From: Leptospira levettii
Lineage (GTDB): Bacteria > Spirochaetota > Leptospiria > Leptospirales > Leptospiraceae
DNA: 64,000 nt
Direction of reading: 5' to 3'
Assembly (NCBI RefSeq): GCF_002812085.1
Contig: NZ_NPDM01000004.1
Span: forward strand, 209,748 to 273,747
In this document: positions 30,262 through 38,526 of the stretch, one piece after another
Numbering within the stretch: the stretch's first letter is position 1
Layout: each line of letters opens with the position of its first letter
The notes under the pieces: generated by a model
Databases searched by the model: none
What the model was told of the DNA's origin: nothing
Seen by the model: only the letters and a program-made list of their open reading frames with translations
Made by a program: the position numbers and the translations under genes

Positions 30262-32415
30262 TCAATTATAAACAGTGTTCAGCTTCATGTAGACACCAGG
30301 ATTTTTCTTGATGTACTGGATGGCATCTTCTTGGGAAAGGACGTAGAGTTCTGTCCCTGGCCAAGCAATGAAACTAAAATGAGATGGAAGGCCTTTGGTA
30401 AGGGAATAAATTTCTCCCACAAAATCGCCAGCACCGAGTTCTCGGATCGTTTTGTGGTTTTGCATGACGACAACCGTTCCTGAACGAACAATGTAGGCAT
30501 TTTGAAAGGTTTGCCCTTCTTCAATCAGAACCGCTTCCTTTTTCACTGTTTCCAGTTTGAGTATGAGTTCCAGTTGGGTGACTTGGTAACTGGTGAGGCC
30601 TCGGAAGGTTTGGGATTCCGTGAGGGTTTTCCAAGTATTGGTCTCTCGGATGCTATTCAGTTTGATTAGGTTTTCGTGGAGTTTTGATCCGCGGATGAAC
30701 TGAAAAAATCGTGTTTTTTCAATGGTGAGGGCGAGTACATCGGTTTCTGCATACACATCAGCTTGGCGTACGGTGTCGAGGATGAGAGAGGCTTCTCCAA
30801 AATACTCATAAGTTCCGTAACGTTTCACTGCGGAATTGTCACTGGAAAGTCCTTCAAATCGTACATTCCCAGAAGCGATGATAAAAAATCTGTCACCATG
30901 GGTTCCTTTTTTGATGATTTGTTCCCCACGCCGGAATCGTTCTTCTTTGACAATTTGTAAGAACTCTTTTGCCTTTTCGATGGGGAATCCTGAGAAAATA
31001 TCAATCTGCGATAAAATTTCTAACAGTTGGAATGCTTCTTGGTGTTTAGGAGGAGTGATTTCCGGATACAAAGTATTTTCGATACCAAACTTTGCAAGCG
31101 TTAGGTGGTTTCCAGTGGGCATATCTTTTGCGGCAATGTGATAAACCGTAATTCGTTTTTGCACTTCTTCCGGAAGGGATGCTAAATAACTGATTTTGGT
31201 ATGAAGGGGAGGGACTCCTGCTTCGTGGTAAATGATTTTACGATCCCAAGGAAAGTCTTTTAGGAATTGGTATCTTGTTTCTGGCAAAACACCTTTTTTG
31301 TACATATCTTCAAAAGCTTCTGGGTCATTTAAATGGTCTGAAGTGTAATAAAAAGATTGGTCTTGGAAAAAGAATTCAAAACCGACGGATGGAATGGAAT
31401 GTAGAGCATAATGAAAATAAAACTCACCACCATTGATGATGGTGGGTCTACCAATGACAACTGGGATAAAATCAAATAAGTCAGTGATCTCTTTTCGCGG
31501 AATCTTTGTTAGACTGCAGTATTTTTTGAGGAAAGATTCCATCACAGTCGCGGTCGCATAAATTGTGATCTTAGATTCTTCTAAGATTTTTTGGAAGGTT
31601 CCCGCATCATGGTCTGCATGGCAGTGGGTGAGAATGATGGAGTTGATGAACTTGGGATTTACATTTGATTCTCGTAACCACTCAGTTGAGTTTACAGGAG
31701 GATCGACCATGATCCCTTGGCCATTCAGCCAAATGATAAACCCTGATGTGTTGTCAGATGGATCAAAACCATGAGAGGGTCCAAGGCATGTGATTCCAAT
31801 GAGAGGTGGTTGGAATGGTTCTTCCAATCGTTTTCCAATATCATATTTGACATGGAAGTCCACTTCACCCGGAATTTTGATTTTTTTCTCTCCATCCACA
31901 ACAAGGAATTCGTTTGAAGGCAGTTGTTCGATGGTGATCCCACCAAACTTTGCTTTGTGGGAGTCATCAAACAAAACAAACTCCACCACTTCTTCCATCG
32001 TTTTATAACTTCGAAAGTATGCCATTTCTGCTTTGATATCAGGGAATCCAAAACTTTCTGCACCATCGATGAATTCGGAAGATAAGTTTACTTCTTGTGG
32101 TCCCATAAGAGATTCCCCAAGAACAATGGTTAGCTGCTCTTTTTGTTCAGCTGAACAGATGATGAAGGTTTTTTTGCCACCACGAAAGAAAAAATTGAAA
32201 TAAATGGGGAATTCAAGTTCGGCAATGGAGATGCCTTTTTCAACATGAAAGAACTTATTAGGGAGGACAAACACCAAAGGGGTCTTTTTTTCGAGCCCCA
32301 TGGTGTCCTTAATTGTCTCAGGAGGGGATCCAAATTGGATGTACCCTTCTGAAGTATCGACTAAATATCCCCCTCTAGGGAGTGCTGTAAAACCATTCGG
32401 TTCGGAACTGACCAT
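30262..32415 (-). CDS. Metallo-beta-lactamase-fold protein with two cyclic-nucleotide-binding domains
   Basis: This 717-residue protein has an unusual order. An N-terminal region (1-200) resembles no family I know. An MBL-fold domain (about 200-450) follows, with metal motif ILTHCHADHDAG (His264, His266, Asp268, His269). Two cNMP-binding domains lie at about 475-590 and 600-717. The first cNMP domain has FGEASLILDTVRQADVYAE with the phosphate-binding Arg. In the second the equivalent segment is GLPSHFSF and lacks that Arg, so it may not bind nucleotide. It is probably a cyclic-nucleotide-controlled hydrolase. The gene is 18 bases after trxA. Confidence 0.87.
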   Translation of the reverse strand: MVSSEPNGFTALPRGGYLVDTSEGYIQFGSPPETIKDTMGLEKKTPLVFVLPNKFFHVEKGISIAELEFPIYFNFFFRGGKKTFIICSAEQKEQLTIVLGESLMGPQEVNLSSEFIDGAESFGFPDIKAEMAYFRSYKTMEEVVEFVLFDDSHKAKFGGITIEQLPSNEFLVVDGEKKIKIPGEVDFHVKYDIGKRLEEPFQPPLIGITCLGPSHGFDPSDNTSGFIIWLNGQGIMVDPPVNSTEWLRESNVNPKFINSIILTHCHADHDAGTFQKILEESKITIYATATVMESFLKKYCSLTKIPRKEITDLFDFIPVVIGRPTIINGGEFYFHYALHSIPSVGFEFFFQDQSFYYTSDHLNDPEAFEDMYKKGVLPETRYQFLKDFPWDRKIIYHEAGVPPLHTKISYLASLPEEVQKRITVYHIAAKDMPTGNHLTLAKFGIENTLYPEITPPKHQEAFQLLEILSQIDIFSGFPIEKAKEFLQIVKEERFRRGEQIIKKGTHGDRFFIIASGNVRFEGLSSDNSAVKRYGTYEYFGEASLILDTVRQADVYAETDVLALTIEKTRFFQFIRGSKLHENLIKLNSIRETNTWKTLTESQTFRGLTSYQVTQLELILKLETVKKEAVLIEEGQTFQNAYIVRSGTVVVMQNHKTIRELGAGDFVGEIYSLTKGLPSHFSFIAWPGTELYVLSQEDAIQYIKKNPGVYMKLNTVYN

Positions 32416-32433
32416 TAGGGGATAATTTATTTC

Positions 32434-32745
32434 CTACTTGTGATTTTCTATAAATTTTTTAATTTGCGGTTTTGGTAAAGCACCAATTGCTTTGTCTACT
32501 AAAACTCCATCTTTATAGAGTAGAAGGGTAGGGATGGATTGGATTCCCAACTCTTGCGCTGTCTTTTGGTTGAAATCAACATTGAGTTTTGTAATTTTGA
32601 TATCCGCCATTTCTTGCGAAAGTTCGTCAAGAACCGGAGCCACCATTCTGCATGGTCCACACCATTCTGCCCAACAATCTACTAAAACCACGCCATTTGC
32701 AGTTTCTTGTTTGAAATTGGCGTCATTGATTTCTGTAAGTGCCAT
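32434..32745 (-). CDS. trxA: Thioredoxin
   Basis: This 103-residue cytoplasmic thioredoxin has the active site WAEWCGPCRM and the cis-Pro loop QSIPTLLLYKDG. Length and residues are standard, so disulphide reduction is expected. It is followed at 18 bases by the MBL/cNMP protein, possibly in one transcript. Confidence 0.97.
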   Translation of the reverse strand: MALTEINDANFKQETANGVVLVDCWAEWCGPCRMVAPVLDELSQEMADIKITKLNVDFNQKTAQELGIQSIPTLLLYKDGVLVDKAIGALPKPQIKKFIENHK

Positions 32746-32817
32746 ATTTCGAAATCTCCTTTTGAAACGTATAACCTTTCTATAAACTAGACTGGATATT
32801 CTAGGGAAAAACGTCGA

Positions 32818-33627
32818 TTATTGTTTCTTTTTTTTCTTTTTATCGTCGGATTCGAGGTCGGCGATCTTTTGTTGGAAGGACTCAATCAGTGTTTTGGTTT
32901 TTTCCAAATCCTCTGTTTCGCCTGTAATTTGGAATATTTTACGGTTCATCTCCAACATTTCCACAGAATGTTTCAAATCTGTGGAATCTTGTGTTGACAT
33001 TTCAAATTTGGAACGATAGTCCTGCGCTGCTTGGTTGGCAAGTTCGATGATGAGATTAAAATGTTCCTTACGGATATAATAATAAGGATTTTCTAAATCT
33101 TGTTCTTTTTCGTAGGCAATAAAATCAAATAAATTCTTTGTACAAGCGGCAACACGGAAATTGATATCGGGCCAAGACCATTTCCATTTCGAATTGGAAC
33201 CAAAGGCAGTTACTGTTTTTTTCATTGCTTGCAGTAATCCTTTGATGAGATTCAAACGTTGGGTAGGTGTGAATCTTTCGATTTTGGAAAGTTGTTCTTT
33301 GTTTTCGGATAAAGAACCATCCACATTATTCCCTACTGTTTTTTCAATGTAGGAAATACAGTTATAAATTTCTTTTCTGGCAGTCTCTAAGTAGTTGTTA
33401 TTGTTGATCTCTAAAATAGCTGTGGATAGTTCATTGATCACAATACACGTGTTAATTGTTTTGATGGAATTAATCGCGAGGGAAATATTAAAATAAGGTT
33501 CCATGTCCTTACTTTTTTTGGCTTGTACTTTGAAAATATTGGCTTCTTTTTTTAACTCTTCCAGGTAGTTTTTGAAATCTACCAATTTGTCATTGAAGTC
33601 AGCTTTTTTTTCCTTCGTGATTGCCAT
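32818..33627 (-). CDS. Conserved helical protein of unknown function
   Basis: I do not recognise this 269-residue protein. It has no signal peptide or membrane segment, is mostly charged helix, and ends in a Lys-rich tail ([10 protein letters not shown]). The C-terminal 60 residues ([32 protein letters not shown]) could form a coiled coil. [20 protein letters not shown] is a recognisable central segment to search with. The gene starts upstream of trxA on the same strand with a 70-base gap. The function is unknown. Confidence 0.65.
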   Translation of the reverse strand: MAITKEKKADFNDKLVDFKNYLEELKKEANIFKVQAKKSKDMEPYFNISLAINSIKTINTCIVINELSTAILEINNNNYLETARKEIYNCISYIEKTVGNNVDGSLSENKEQLSKIERFTPTQRLNLIKGLLQAMKKTVTAFGSNSKWKWSWPDINFRVAACTKNLFDFIAYEKEQDLENPYYYIRKEHFNLIIELANQAAQDYRSKFEMSTQDSTDLKHSVEMLEMNRKIFQITGETEDLEKTKTLIESFQQKIADLESDDKKKKKKQ

Positions 33628-33711
33628 GTCTGTTTCATTTTCGGCAGAAAGACCTGGTTTTGTCCATAAAAAACGTCGACCTGGACTAGAGTTTGCCGAA
33701 ACTGGAATAGA

Positions 33712-33924
33712 ATGGACAATACCCCCCGCAAACGAAGGGACCTGCTCGATTTACTCGACACCTACAAATACATGAACCAGGCCATTTTCTGGGATTTTTT
33801 GGATTTGGACGGTCGTTGGGACTTTGCCAATGGTTGGTTGCACCTAAACCACCCTGAGGACGAGTGGAGGGTTCGTGCATCGGAACAATTCCCACCTATC
33901 CGCCCAGAAGGCACAGACCACTAA
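33712..33924 (+). CDS. Small Trp- and Asp-rich protein, unknown
   Basis: This 70-residue frame between two minus-strand genes has protein-like composition. It includes [31 protein letters not shown] and [20 protein letters not shown], with no Cys and a coherent acidic-aromatic pattern. No clear ribosome-binding site is seen. A minus-strand frame over the same bases (33686-33895) is less protein-like. I list it as probable but unconfirmed. Confidence 0.45.
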   Translation: MDNTPRKRRDLLDLLDTYKYMNQAIFWDFLDLDGRWDFANGWLHLNHPEDEWRVRASEQFPPIRPEGTDH

Positions 33925-33979
33925 ATTCTATTTTTTTCTAGATTCGGTTCAATCAATCTCTCGAACGTAACGATATCTC

Positions 33980-34037
33980 TGTCTTCTGGAACTCTTGATT
34001 CCAATTCTACTTGGAAATCTAAAAATTCGCTTTTCTC
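33980..34037. repeat. Diverged duplicate of part of the 34145-34999 gene
   Basis: 58 bases match 34747-34804 at 54 positions in the same orientation. On the minus strand they encode EFLDFQVELESRVPED, nearly the same as EFLDVQVELESRVPED in the intact gene. The flanking bases have no start codon and a nearby in-frame stop, so this is a gene remnant or partial duplication rather than a gene. Confidence 0.8.
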
Positions 34038-34144
34038 TCATGGGATTTTTTCTGAATCAGAATGATTGGAAAAAGAGTGGGGCAGGTGTCCTCTCCAAGA
34101 CTAGAGTTTAGCCTTGGAGGTCTGGAACAGAATACAAAGTGTGC

Positions 34145-34999
34145 TTAGTAGGTAATCTTTAAATCAGAAATATCAATGAACTTACGGAATAACAAACTGT
34201 TTGTTGGTTTTTTTGTATCAAACACGAGAACCGCTACTTTGTTAAAACTGAGGAAATTTGGTCTATACTGAGTGTAGTGGGGGCTTGTGATGGTTGTTTT
34301 GTATTTATTATTATAAATTGTATACGTGTGTTTTGGTAACGTTTCGTGTACTTGGCGCTTTTTTTCATCTGCAGTTTGAGCCACGTAGTTATAAATCACT
34401 TGTTTTTCTTTTGAAGGTCCTGTTTCACCAAACAGAGTGAAGGGGAGTGCTTTTGCGTTGTTTTTGCAAAGATAATCTACCACTTCTGTGAAAGTAGGTT
34501 CTGGCATTTCTGCTTCAAATCCAGCATAATGGCGTTTTTCCATTTCTGCTTTTTTCTTTGCATACGTTTCTTCACCCCAAATTTCTTTTGCAGTGAAAGG
34601 AGTTGGCATGATGTTAGAGAAGTATAATGTTCGTTCGTCTTTTTCGGGGTCTGCTTTACGCCAAGCAGGGTAAGGAACAAGTCTTCTTTCGTCCTGATTC
34701 ACACGGTCCCCTTCAAAACCAGCTAAGACAAAAATCGAATATTCATTGTCTTCTGGAACTCTTGATTCCAATTCAACTTGGACATCTAAAAATTCGCCTT
34801 TCCCTGTGTCAGCATGTCGTCTAACAAAACTTACGTTTTTTAAACGGATCCTTGCATCATACATGGAAAGAGGGTAAAGATCCCTGTTGTCCTTGGAAGA
34901 AGTCGCGGAAACTTGTGTCCCTTGTTGGTTCCCTGATTCTTGGGCAAAAAGTGCACAAGTGAGGAGGGTGAATGAAAGAGCGAATATTGTTTTGTTCAT
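34145..34999 (-). CDS. Exported protein of unknown function
   Basis: I do not recognise this 284-residue protein with certainty. A Sec signal (MNKTIFALSFTLLTCALFAQ) is clear, with probable cleavage after Phe-Ala. The mature part begins with a Ser/Thr/Gln-rich stretch, then a beta-rich domain (YDARIRLKNVSFVRRH, LDVQVELESRVPED, YSIFVLAGFEGD) and ends in KFIDISDLKITY. A periplasmic or surface place is likely. A 58-base remnant of a paralogue lies just downstream (33980-34037), so this gene was once duplicated. Confidence 0.72.
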   Translation of the reverse strand: MNKTIFALSFTLLTCALFAQESGNQQGTQVSATSSKDNRDLYPLSMYDARIRLKNVSFVRRHADTGKGEFLDVQVELESRVPEDNEYSIFVLAGFEGDRVNQDERRLVPYPAWRKADPEKDERTLYFSNIMPTPFTAKEIWGEETYAKKKAEMEKRHYAGFEAEMPEPTFTEVVDYLCKNNAKALPFTLFGETGPSKEKQVIYNYVAQTADEKKRQVHETLPKHTYTIYNNKYKTTITSPHYTQYRPNFLSFNKVAVLVFDTKKPTNSLLFRKFIDISDLKITY

Positions 35000-35064
35000 G
35001 TTCCGACTACCAATTTGGTTTATACAGTTAGTATCGAAGAAATGCCTTAGAAAAATTAGGGAAT

Positions 35065-35421
35065 TTAGGCTTTTTTCGGCCGATTGTTCTCATCCACGAA
35101 GACAACTTTCGGTTTGTAGTCACTTGGGAGGTCCTTTTCTTCCACTTGGCCATAAGTGATGATGATGACCTTGTCTCCTTTCATCCCAAGCCGAGCTGCA
35201 GCTCCATTCAAACAAATGGTCCCCGAACCCCTTTCTCCGACGATCAGGTAGGTTTCGAACCTGGCACCGTTATTCACGTTCACCACACTCACTTGTTCAT
35301 ACGGTTTCATTCCGGCCATTTCCATTAAGTCTAGGTCAACAGTGAGACTACCTTCGTAGTGGAGTTCAGCCTCGGTAACGACGGCTCTATGGATTTTGCC
35401 TTTGCAAACAGTGATGATCAT
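35065..35421 (-). CDS. panD: Aspartate 1-decarboxylase precursor
   Basis: This pyruvoyl enzyme makes beta-alanine for pantothenate. The 118-residue proenzyme self-cleaves between Gly24 and Ser25 in [10 protein letters not shown], and Ser25 becomes the pyruvoyl group. The segments [13 protein letters not shown] and [12 protein letters not shown] are typical. It overlaps the end of the Panacea-type gene by 4 bases, so the two are co-translated. panB and panC are not present. Confidence 0.96.
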   Translation of the reverse strand: MIITVCKGKIHRAVVTEAELHYEGSLTVDLDLMEMAGMKPYEQVSVVNVNNGARFETYLIVGERGSGTICLNGAAARLGMKGDKVIIITYGQVEEKDLPSDYKPKVVFVDENNRPKKA

Positions 35422-35951
35422 TCTGACCTCTCAAATAAAACTCTAAACATTTTGCCCGATAGATTCAAAAGGCTTTTTTGTACAAGGACGTGGATTTTCG
35501 TATTGATCCTTGCGACCGAAAACGGAATGGAATCAAATAAGGGTGTAACGACATAATTTTCATATAAATTGGGATAATGGCGGTTTTCGTCTACCACTCG
35601 TCCCCGGAAGGCTTCCACAACTTTCATCATCACTCGTTTTTCTTCCTTAGAAATGATGAGTCCATCGATTGGTTTTAGAAAACGTAAGGCAAAACCTTGG
35701 ATGCCATTCCCCTCAATTTTCGGGACCACCTCAATATGGCCTTTCTCTTTTAAATACAAAAGGGCTTCGTTCAGTTTGACGGGGTAGGGAGAGTCTTCTA
35801 AGTGGATATAGTCTCCTCTTGTGATCATTTCCGCATGTTTTTGGAAATGAACACCATCCGAATAGTAGAGGAGCTTCGCCAAATCCAAGCGGGCTCTTCC
35901 ATTCGGTGATTTTTCGAGGATCCAAAGGATCGCATGCAAAAGTTTCTCCAT
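35418..35951 (-). CDS. Panacea/DUF4065-like (SocA-type) protein
   Basis: This 177-residue protein resembles the Panacea (DUF4065) domain of SocA-type antitoxins and GepA proteins. The N-terminal segment [28 protein letters not shown] and [13 protein letters not shown] fit the family, but the match is by eye. ATG 35951 is preferred over TTG 35954. Its 5' end overlaps the lipB start by 18 bases on the opposite strand. A toxin partner is not evident; the adjacent co-directional gene is panD. Confidence 0.6.
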   Translation of the reverse strand: MEKLLHAILWILEKSPNGRARLDLAKLLYYSDGVHFQKHAEMITRGDYIHLEDSPYPVKLNEALLYLKEKGHIEVVPKIEGNGIQGFALRFLKPIDGLIISKEEKRVMMKVVEAFRGRVVDENRHYPNLYENYVVTPLFDSIPFSVARINTKIHVLVQKSLLNLSGKMFRVLFERSE

Positions 35952-36590
35952 CAAAAAGGACTACCTTCCTATCTGTTTCCTTCGATTGTTTCGTACCAAC
36001 GATACTTGGATTTCCAGGAAAATGCCAGGAAAAATCGAAGAGAATCCATGCTCTTTTTAGAACACAGTCCATGTTTGACAGGGGGCATAGGTGCGAAAGC
36101 GGAAAATCTTTTGGTACCAGAGGTGAGACTTACGGAACTTGGTGTGGACTTTGTCAGTCTGCCTAGAGGTGGGGATTTTACAGCCCATGAACCAGGGCAA
36201 ATTGTCGGTTACCTCCACATTGACTTAAAAAAAAGGGGCTTAAGTTTAGGAGATTTTTTGCGAAACTTAAACGAAAGTTTGGTGGTAGCTGTTAAAGATA
36301 CTTGGGGTTTAGATGTGGAAGAGAATCCAAAATCTCCTGGTTTGTATACAAAGGATTCGAAGAAAAAACTGATCTCAGAAGGGATTTATGCGAAATCCTA
36401 TTTTACGAGTTTTGGTTTTGCCTTAAACGGAATCAATTCTCTCTTTACTTTCTCTCTCATCAACCCATGTGGGGCAAGGTCTGAAGACATGGTTTCCTTA
36501 TCAGCCTTGGGACTTTCCGCAGGCTATCCCGAGAAACGAAAAGAATTTGTGTTCCGATTTTCAAAACACTTCCTTTCCCTTCTCCCATAA
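35934..36590 (+). CDS. lipB: Octanoyltransferase
   Basis: LipB moves octanoyl groups from acyl carrier protein to lipoyl domains. The 218-residue protein has RGGDFTAHEPGQIVGYLHIDL in place of the usual RGG-T-HGPGQLV segment. KKLISEGIYAKSYFTSFGFALN holds the catalytic Lys region, and INPCGARSEDMVSL the catalytic Cys. The motif Tyr-His-Gly is changed to Ala-His-Glu, so this is a divergent member. AAAGGA lies 4 bases before the ATG. The start lies within the divergent Panacea-type gene. Confidence 0.85.
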   Translation: MQKFLHQKGLPSYLFPSIVSYQRYLDFQENARKNRRESMLFLEHSPCLTGGIGAKAENLLVPEVRLTELGVDFVSLPRGGDFTAHEPGQIVGYLHIDLKKRGLSLGDFLRNLNESLVVAVKDTWGLDVEENPKSPGLYTKDSKKKLISEGIYAKSYFTSFGFALNGINSLFTFSLINPCGARSEDMVSLSALGLSAGYPEKRKEFVFRFSKHFLSLLP

Positions 36591-36646
36591 CCTCGAATTT
36601 CTTATGTCCTTTTTGTGGATTTGGCCGAAAAGTAAAAGGGGGATCC

Positions 36647-37636
36647 ATGAAATATTCACGTTTTTTTCTATCCTTTATACTCTTTTTTATCCTCTCGGAA
36701 ACCCTTGCGCTGAGTGGGGTGGTTTGGACATTTTATGAGTCCTTACAAAATGCTCTTATCCAGGAACAGTTTATTTCTGACCACAGAGCAAGGGACTTAA
36801 GCCTTGCACTTGCAAAAAGTGCAGAACAAAGGTTGAATAACGATGGTTATGTGGAAATCGAAAAGATGTTCCATCGTTATGTAGAACAATCCAAAAAGGA
36901 TCCAGAAGAGTTTCGTTTTTTAAAGATAAGTTTGTATGCTCCAGATGCCACGTTACTTGTTTCTACTGATACTATTTATACTTTGGAAGAACTCCGAAAA
37001 CGAAAACCTGATGATGAGTTAGCAAAATCTACATTCTTTCGCAAAGGCATTCGGTTGAAAAAATGGGAATGGTCTGAACCAGAAAATGGTGAGAATCCCA
37101 TTCTCAATTCCAAACGAGATCCAAAGGTTCGGGATGGTTTTGAATGGGTATTAAATTACCTTCCATTAGCAAAATCAAATACGGTTCGTCTGACAACACC
37201 ATTGTACAAACCAGGGACATTGGATGTATCTGGCCTTGTGATCCTTGTCTATGAACGAGGGAACTTAGGTTTATTATTCCAAAACCAATGGAAACTTGTG
37301 GAATGGATGGTATTGAATTACCTATTGATTGCACTTGTTGTGAGTTTACTCCTTACATGGGCATTTGTTGTGTATTCCTTAGTCCTCACAAAAGACCAGT
37401 TAACGGAAAAAGAATCAGGTGAAACCTTACCACTGGTTCAGAAAAAAACATTAGAACCAATGGAAAGTTCCATCCAAGCTGTGAGTGAGTTGAAAGAACA
37501 AAATCCATCAACAGAAGCGAATCAAACAAACCTTTCAACGGACGTTGAAGTATTACCTGGTGGTCCCGTGTTTGACCAAATGAATGCAGAACCCAAAGAA
37601 ACTAATACAGTAAGAGATGCAATTTTCTTAGGATAA
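36647..37636 (+). CDS. Two-TM membrane sensor protein upstream of a STAS gene
   Basis: This 329-residue protein begins with a membrane helix (about 5-27). A periplasmic domain of about 190 residues follows (DLSLALAKSAEQRLNNDGYVEIE, FRFLKISLYAPDATLLVST), reminiscent of a Cache/PDC sensor. A second helix (about 223-248, WMVLNYLLIALVVSLLLTWAF) precedes a Pro/Glu-rich cytoplasmic tail with no catalytic domain. It ends 3 bases before the STAS/zinc-ribbon gene, so sensor and STAS protein probably form one signalling unit. The ligand and output are unknown. Confidence 0.68.
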   Translation: MKYSRFFLSFILFFILSETLALSGVVWTFYESLQNALIQEQFISDHRARDLSLALAKSAEQRLNNDGYVEIEKMFHRYVEQSKKDPEEFRFLKISLYAPDATLLVSTDTIYTLEELRKRKPDDELAKSTFFRKGIRLKKWEWSEPENGENPILNSKRDPKVRDGFEWVLNYLPLAKSNTVRLTTPLYKPGTLDVSGLVILVYERGNLGLLFQNQWKLVEWMVLNYLLIALVVSLLLTWAFVVYSLVLTKDQLTEKESGETLPLVQKKTLEPMESSIQAVSELKEQNPSTEANQTNLSTDVEVLPGGPVFDQMNAEPKETNTVRDAIFLG

Positions 37637-37639
37637 ATT

Positions 37640-38515
37640 ATGGAATCAAAAGACAAAGTATTTTCTATTCAATTAAAAGGTGGTTTAGACGGAAGTAGTG
37701 CTGATGATTTTTATCGTTACTTCGAATCACAATTGAACAAAGGGTATCGAAAATTTTTATTCCAGTTAGGATCACTTGAATTCATTACATCCAATGGAAT
37801 TAGTACCCTTGTCAAAATTCACAAACAAATTGTGAAATCAAACGCAGTGTATGCAATTTATGGATTAAAATCGGAAGTGGAAGATGTATTAAAATTGGTA
37901 GGTCTTTTTGATAAATTTCCTATCTTTCGTAACCACAACTCTGCTGAATCCTTTTTGTTACAAATGGATGTTTCTGGAATGGAACCAAGTACAAAGGAAA
38001 CTTCTTCCCTTTCCGAAACCTCGGATCACAATAAAAGAGGAGAGGAATCAAAATCAGACAGTAACAAAATTCGATTTTATTTTTCAGGTAAGTCCAGGGA
38101 AGAAGGAAAACCGAACCTAAGAAAAGAACCTGTTTCTATTTTAGAATCATTGAAAGACGAAACAACGGACTCAAAACCCACTCCTTCTCCCATGGAAGTT
38201 GTGCTCGAAGAAAAAATAAACCAACTCCGTCTGGAAATCAAAGAATCATTGAGTTCCGAATTGGAAAGGCGATTCTCTCATTATAAATCAGGGGCATCTG
38301 CTCAAGAATCGGCTCAATTGGATAAAATTCCAAATTACATCCAATCGAAAACCAAACAATTGGAAACAGTCGAAAGGATCATCCAATGTGAAGTGTGTGG
38401 GACACGGCTACGGCTTTTTAAATTTGGTAAACATGAATGTCCAAGTTGTAAAACGCAGTTCCAGTTGAGTCCCAATGGTTCTATCCGTTTTCTTGAAAAA
38501 TTAAATCCCATCTAA
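37640..38515 (+). CDS. STAS-domain protein with C-terminal zinc ribbon
   Basis: This 291-residue protein has an N-terminal STAS domain (1-110): LKGGLDGSSADDFYRYFESQL and LGSLEFITSNGISTLVKI, where the phospho-acceptor serine is in SNG. A charged linker of about 120 residues and a C-terminal zinc ribbon (CEVCGTRLRLFKFGKHECPSCK, two CxxC pairs) follow. The zinc ribbon suggests contact with RNA polymerase, RNA or another protein. It sits 3 bases after the sensor gene and 11 bases before murJ. Confidence 0.82.
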   Translation: MESKDKVFSIQLKGGLDGSSADDFYRYFESQLNKGYRKFLFQLGSLEFITSNGISTLVKIHKQIVKSNAVYAIYGLKSEVEDVLKLVGLFDKFPIFRNHNSAESFLLQMDVSGMEPSTKETSSLSETSDHNKRGEESKSDSNKIRFYFSGKSREEGKPNLRKEPVSILESLKDETTDSKPTPSPMEVVLEEKINQLRLEIKESLSSELERRFSHYKSGASAQESAQLDKIPNYIQSKTKQLETVERIIQCEVCGTRLRLFKFGKHECPSCKTQFQLSPNGSIRFLEKLNPI

Positions 38516-38526
38516 AATCTGGTCGT

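Noticed and set aside
33686..33895. Minus-strand 69-residue frame opposite the small plus-strand gene
   Set aside because: Composition (Pro, Cys, Asn-rich) is less protein-like than the plus-strand frame, and no start context was seen.
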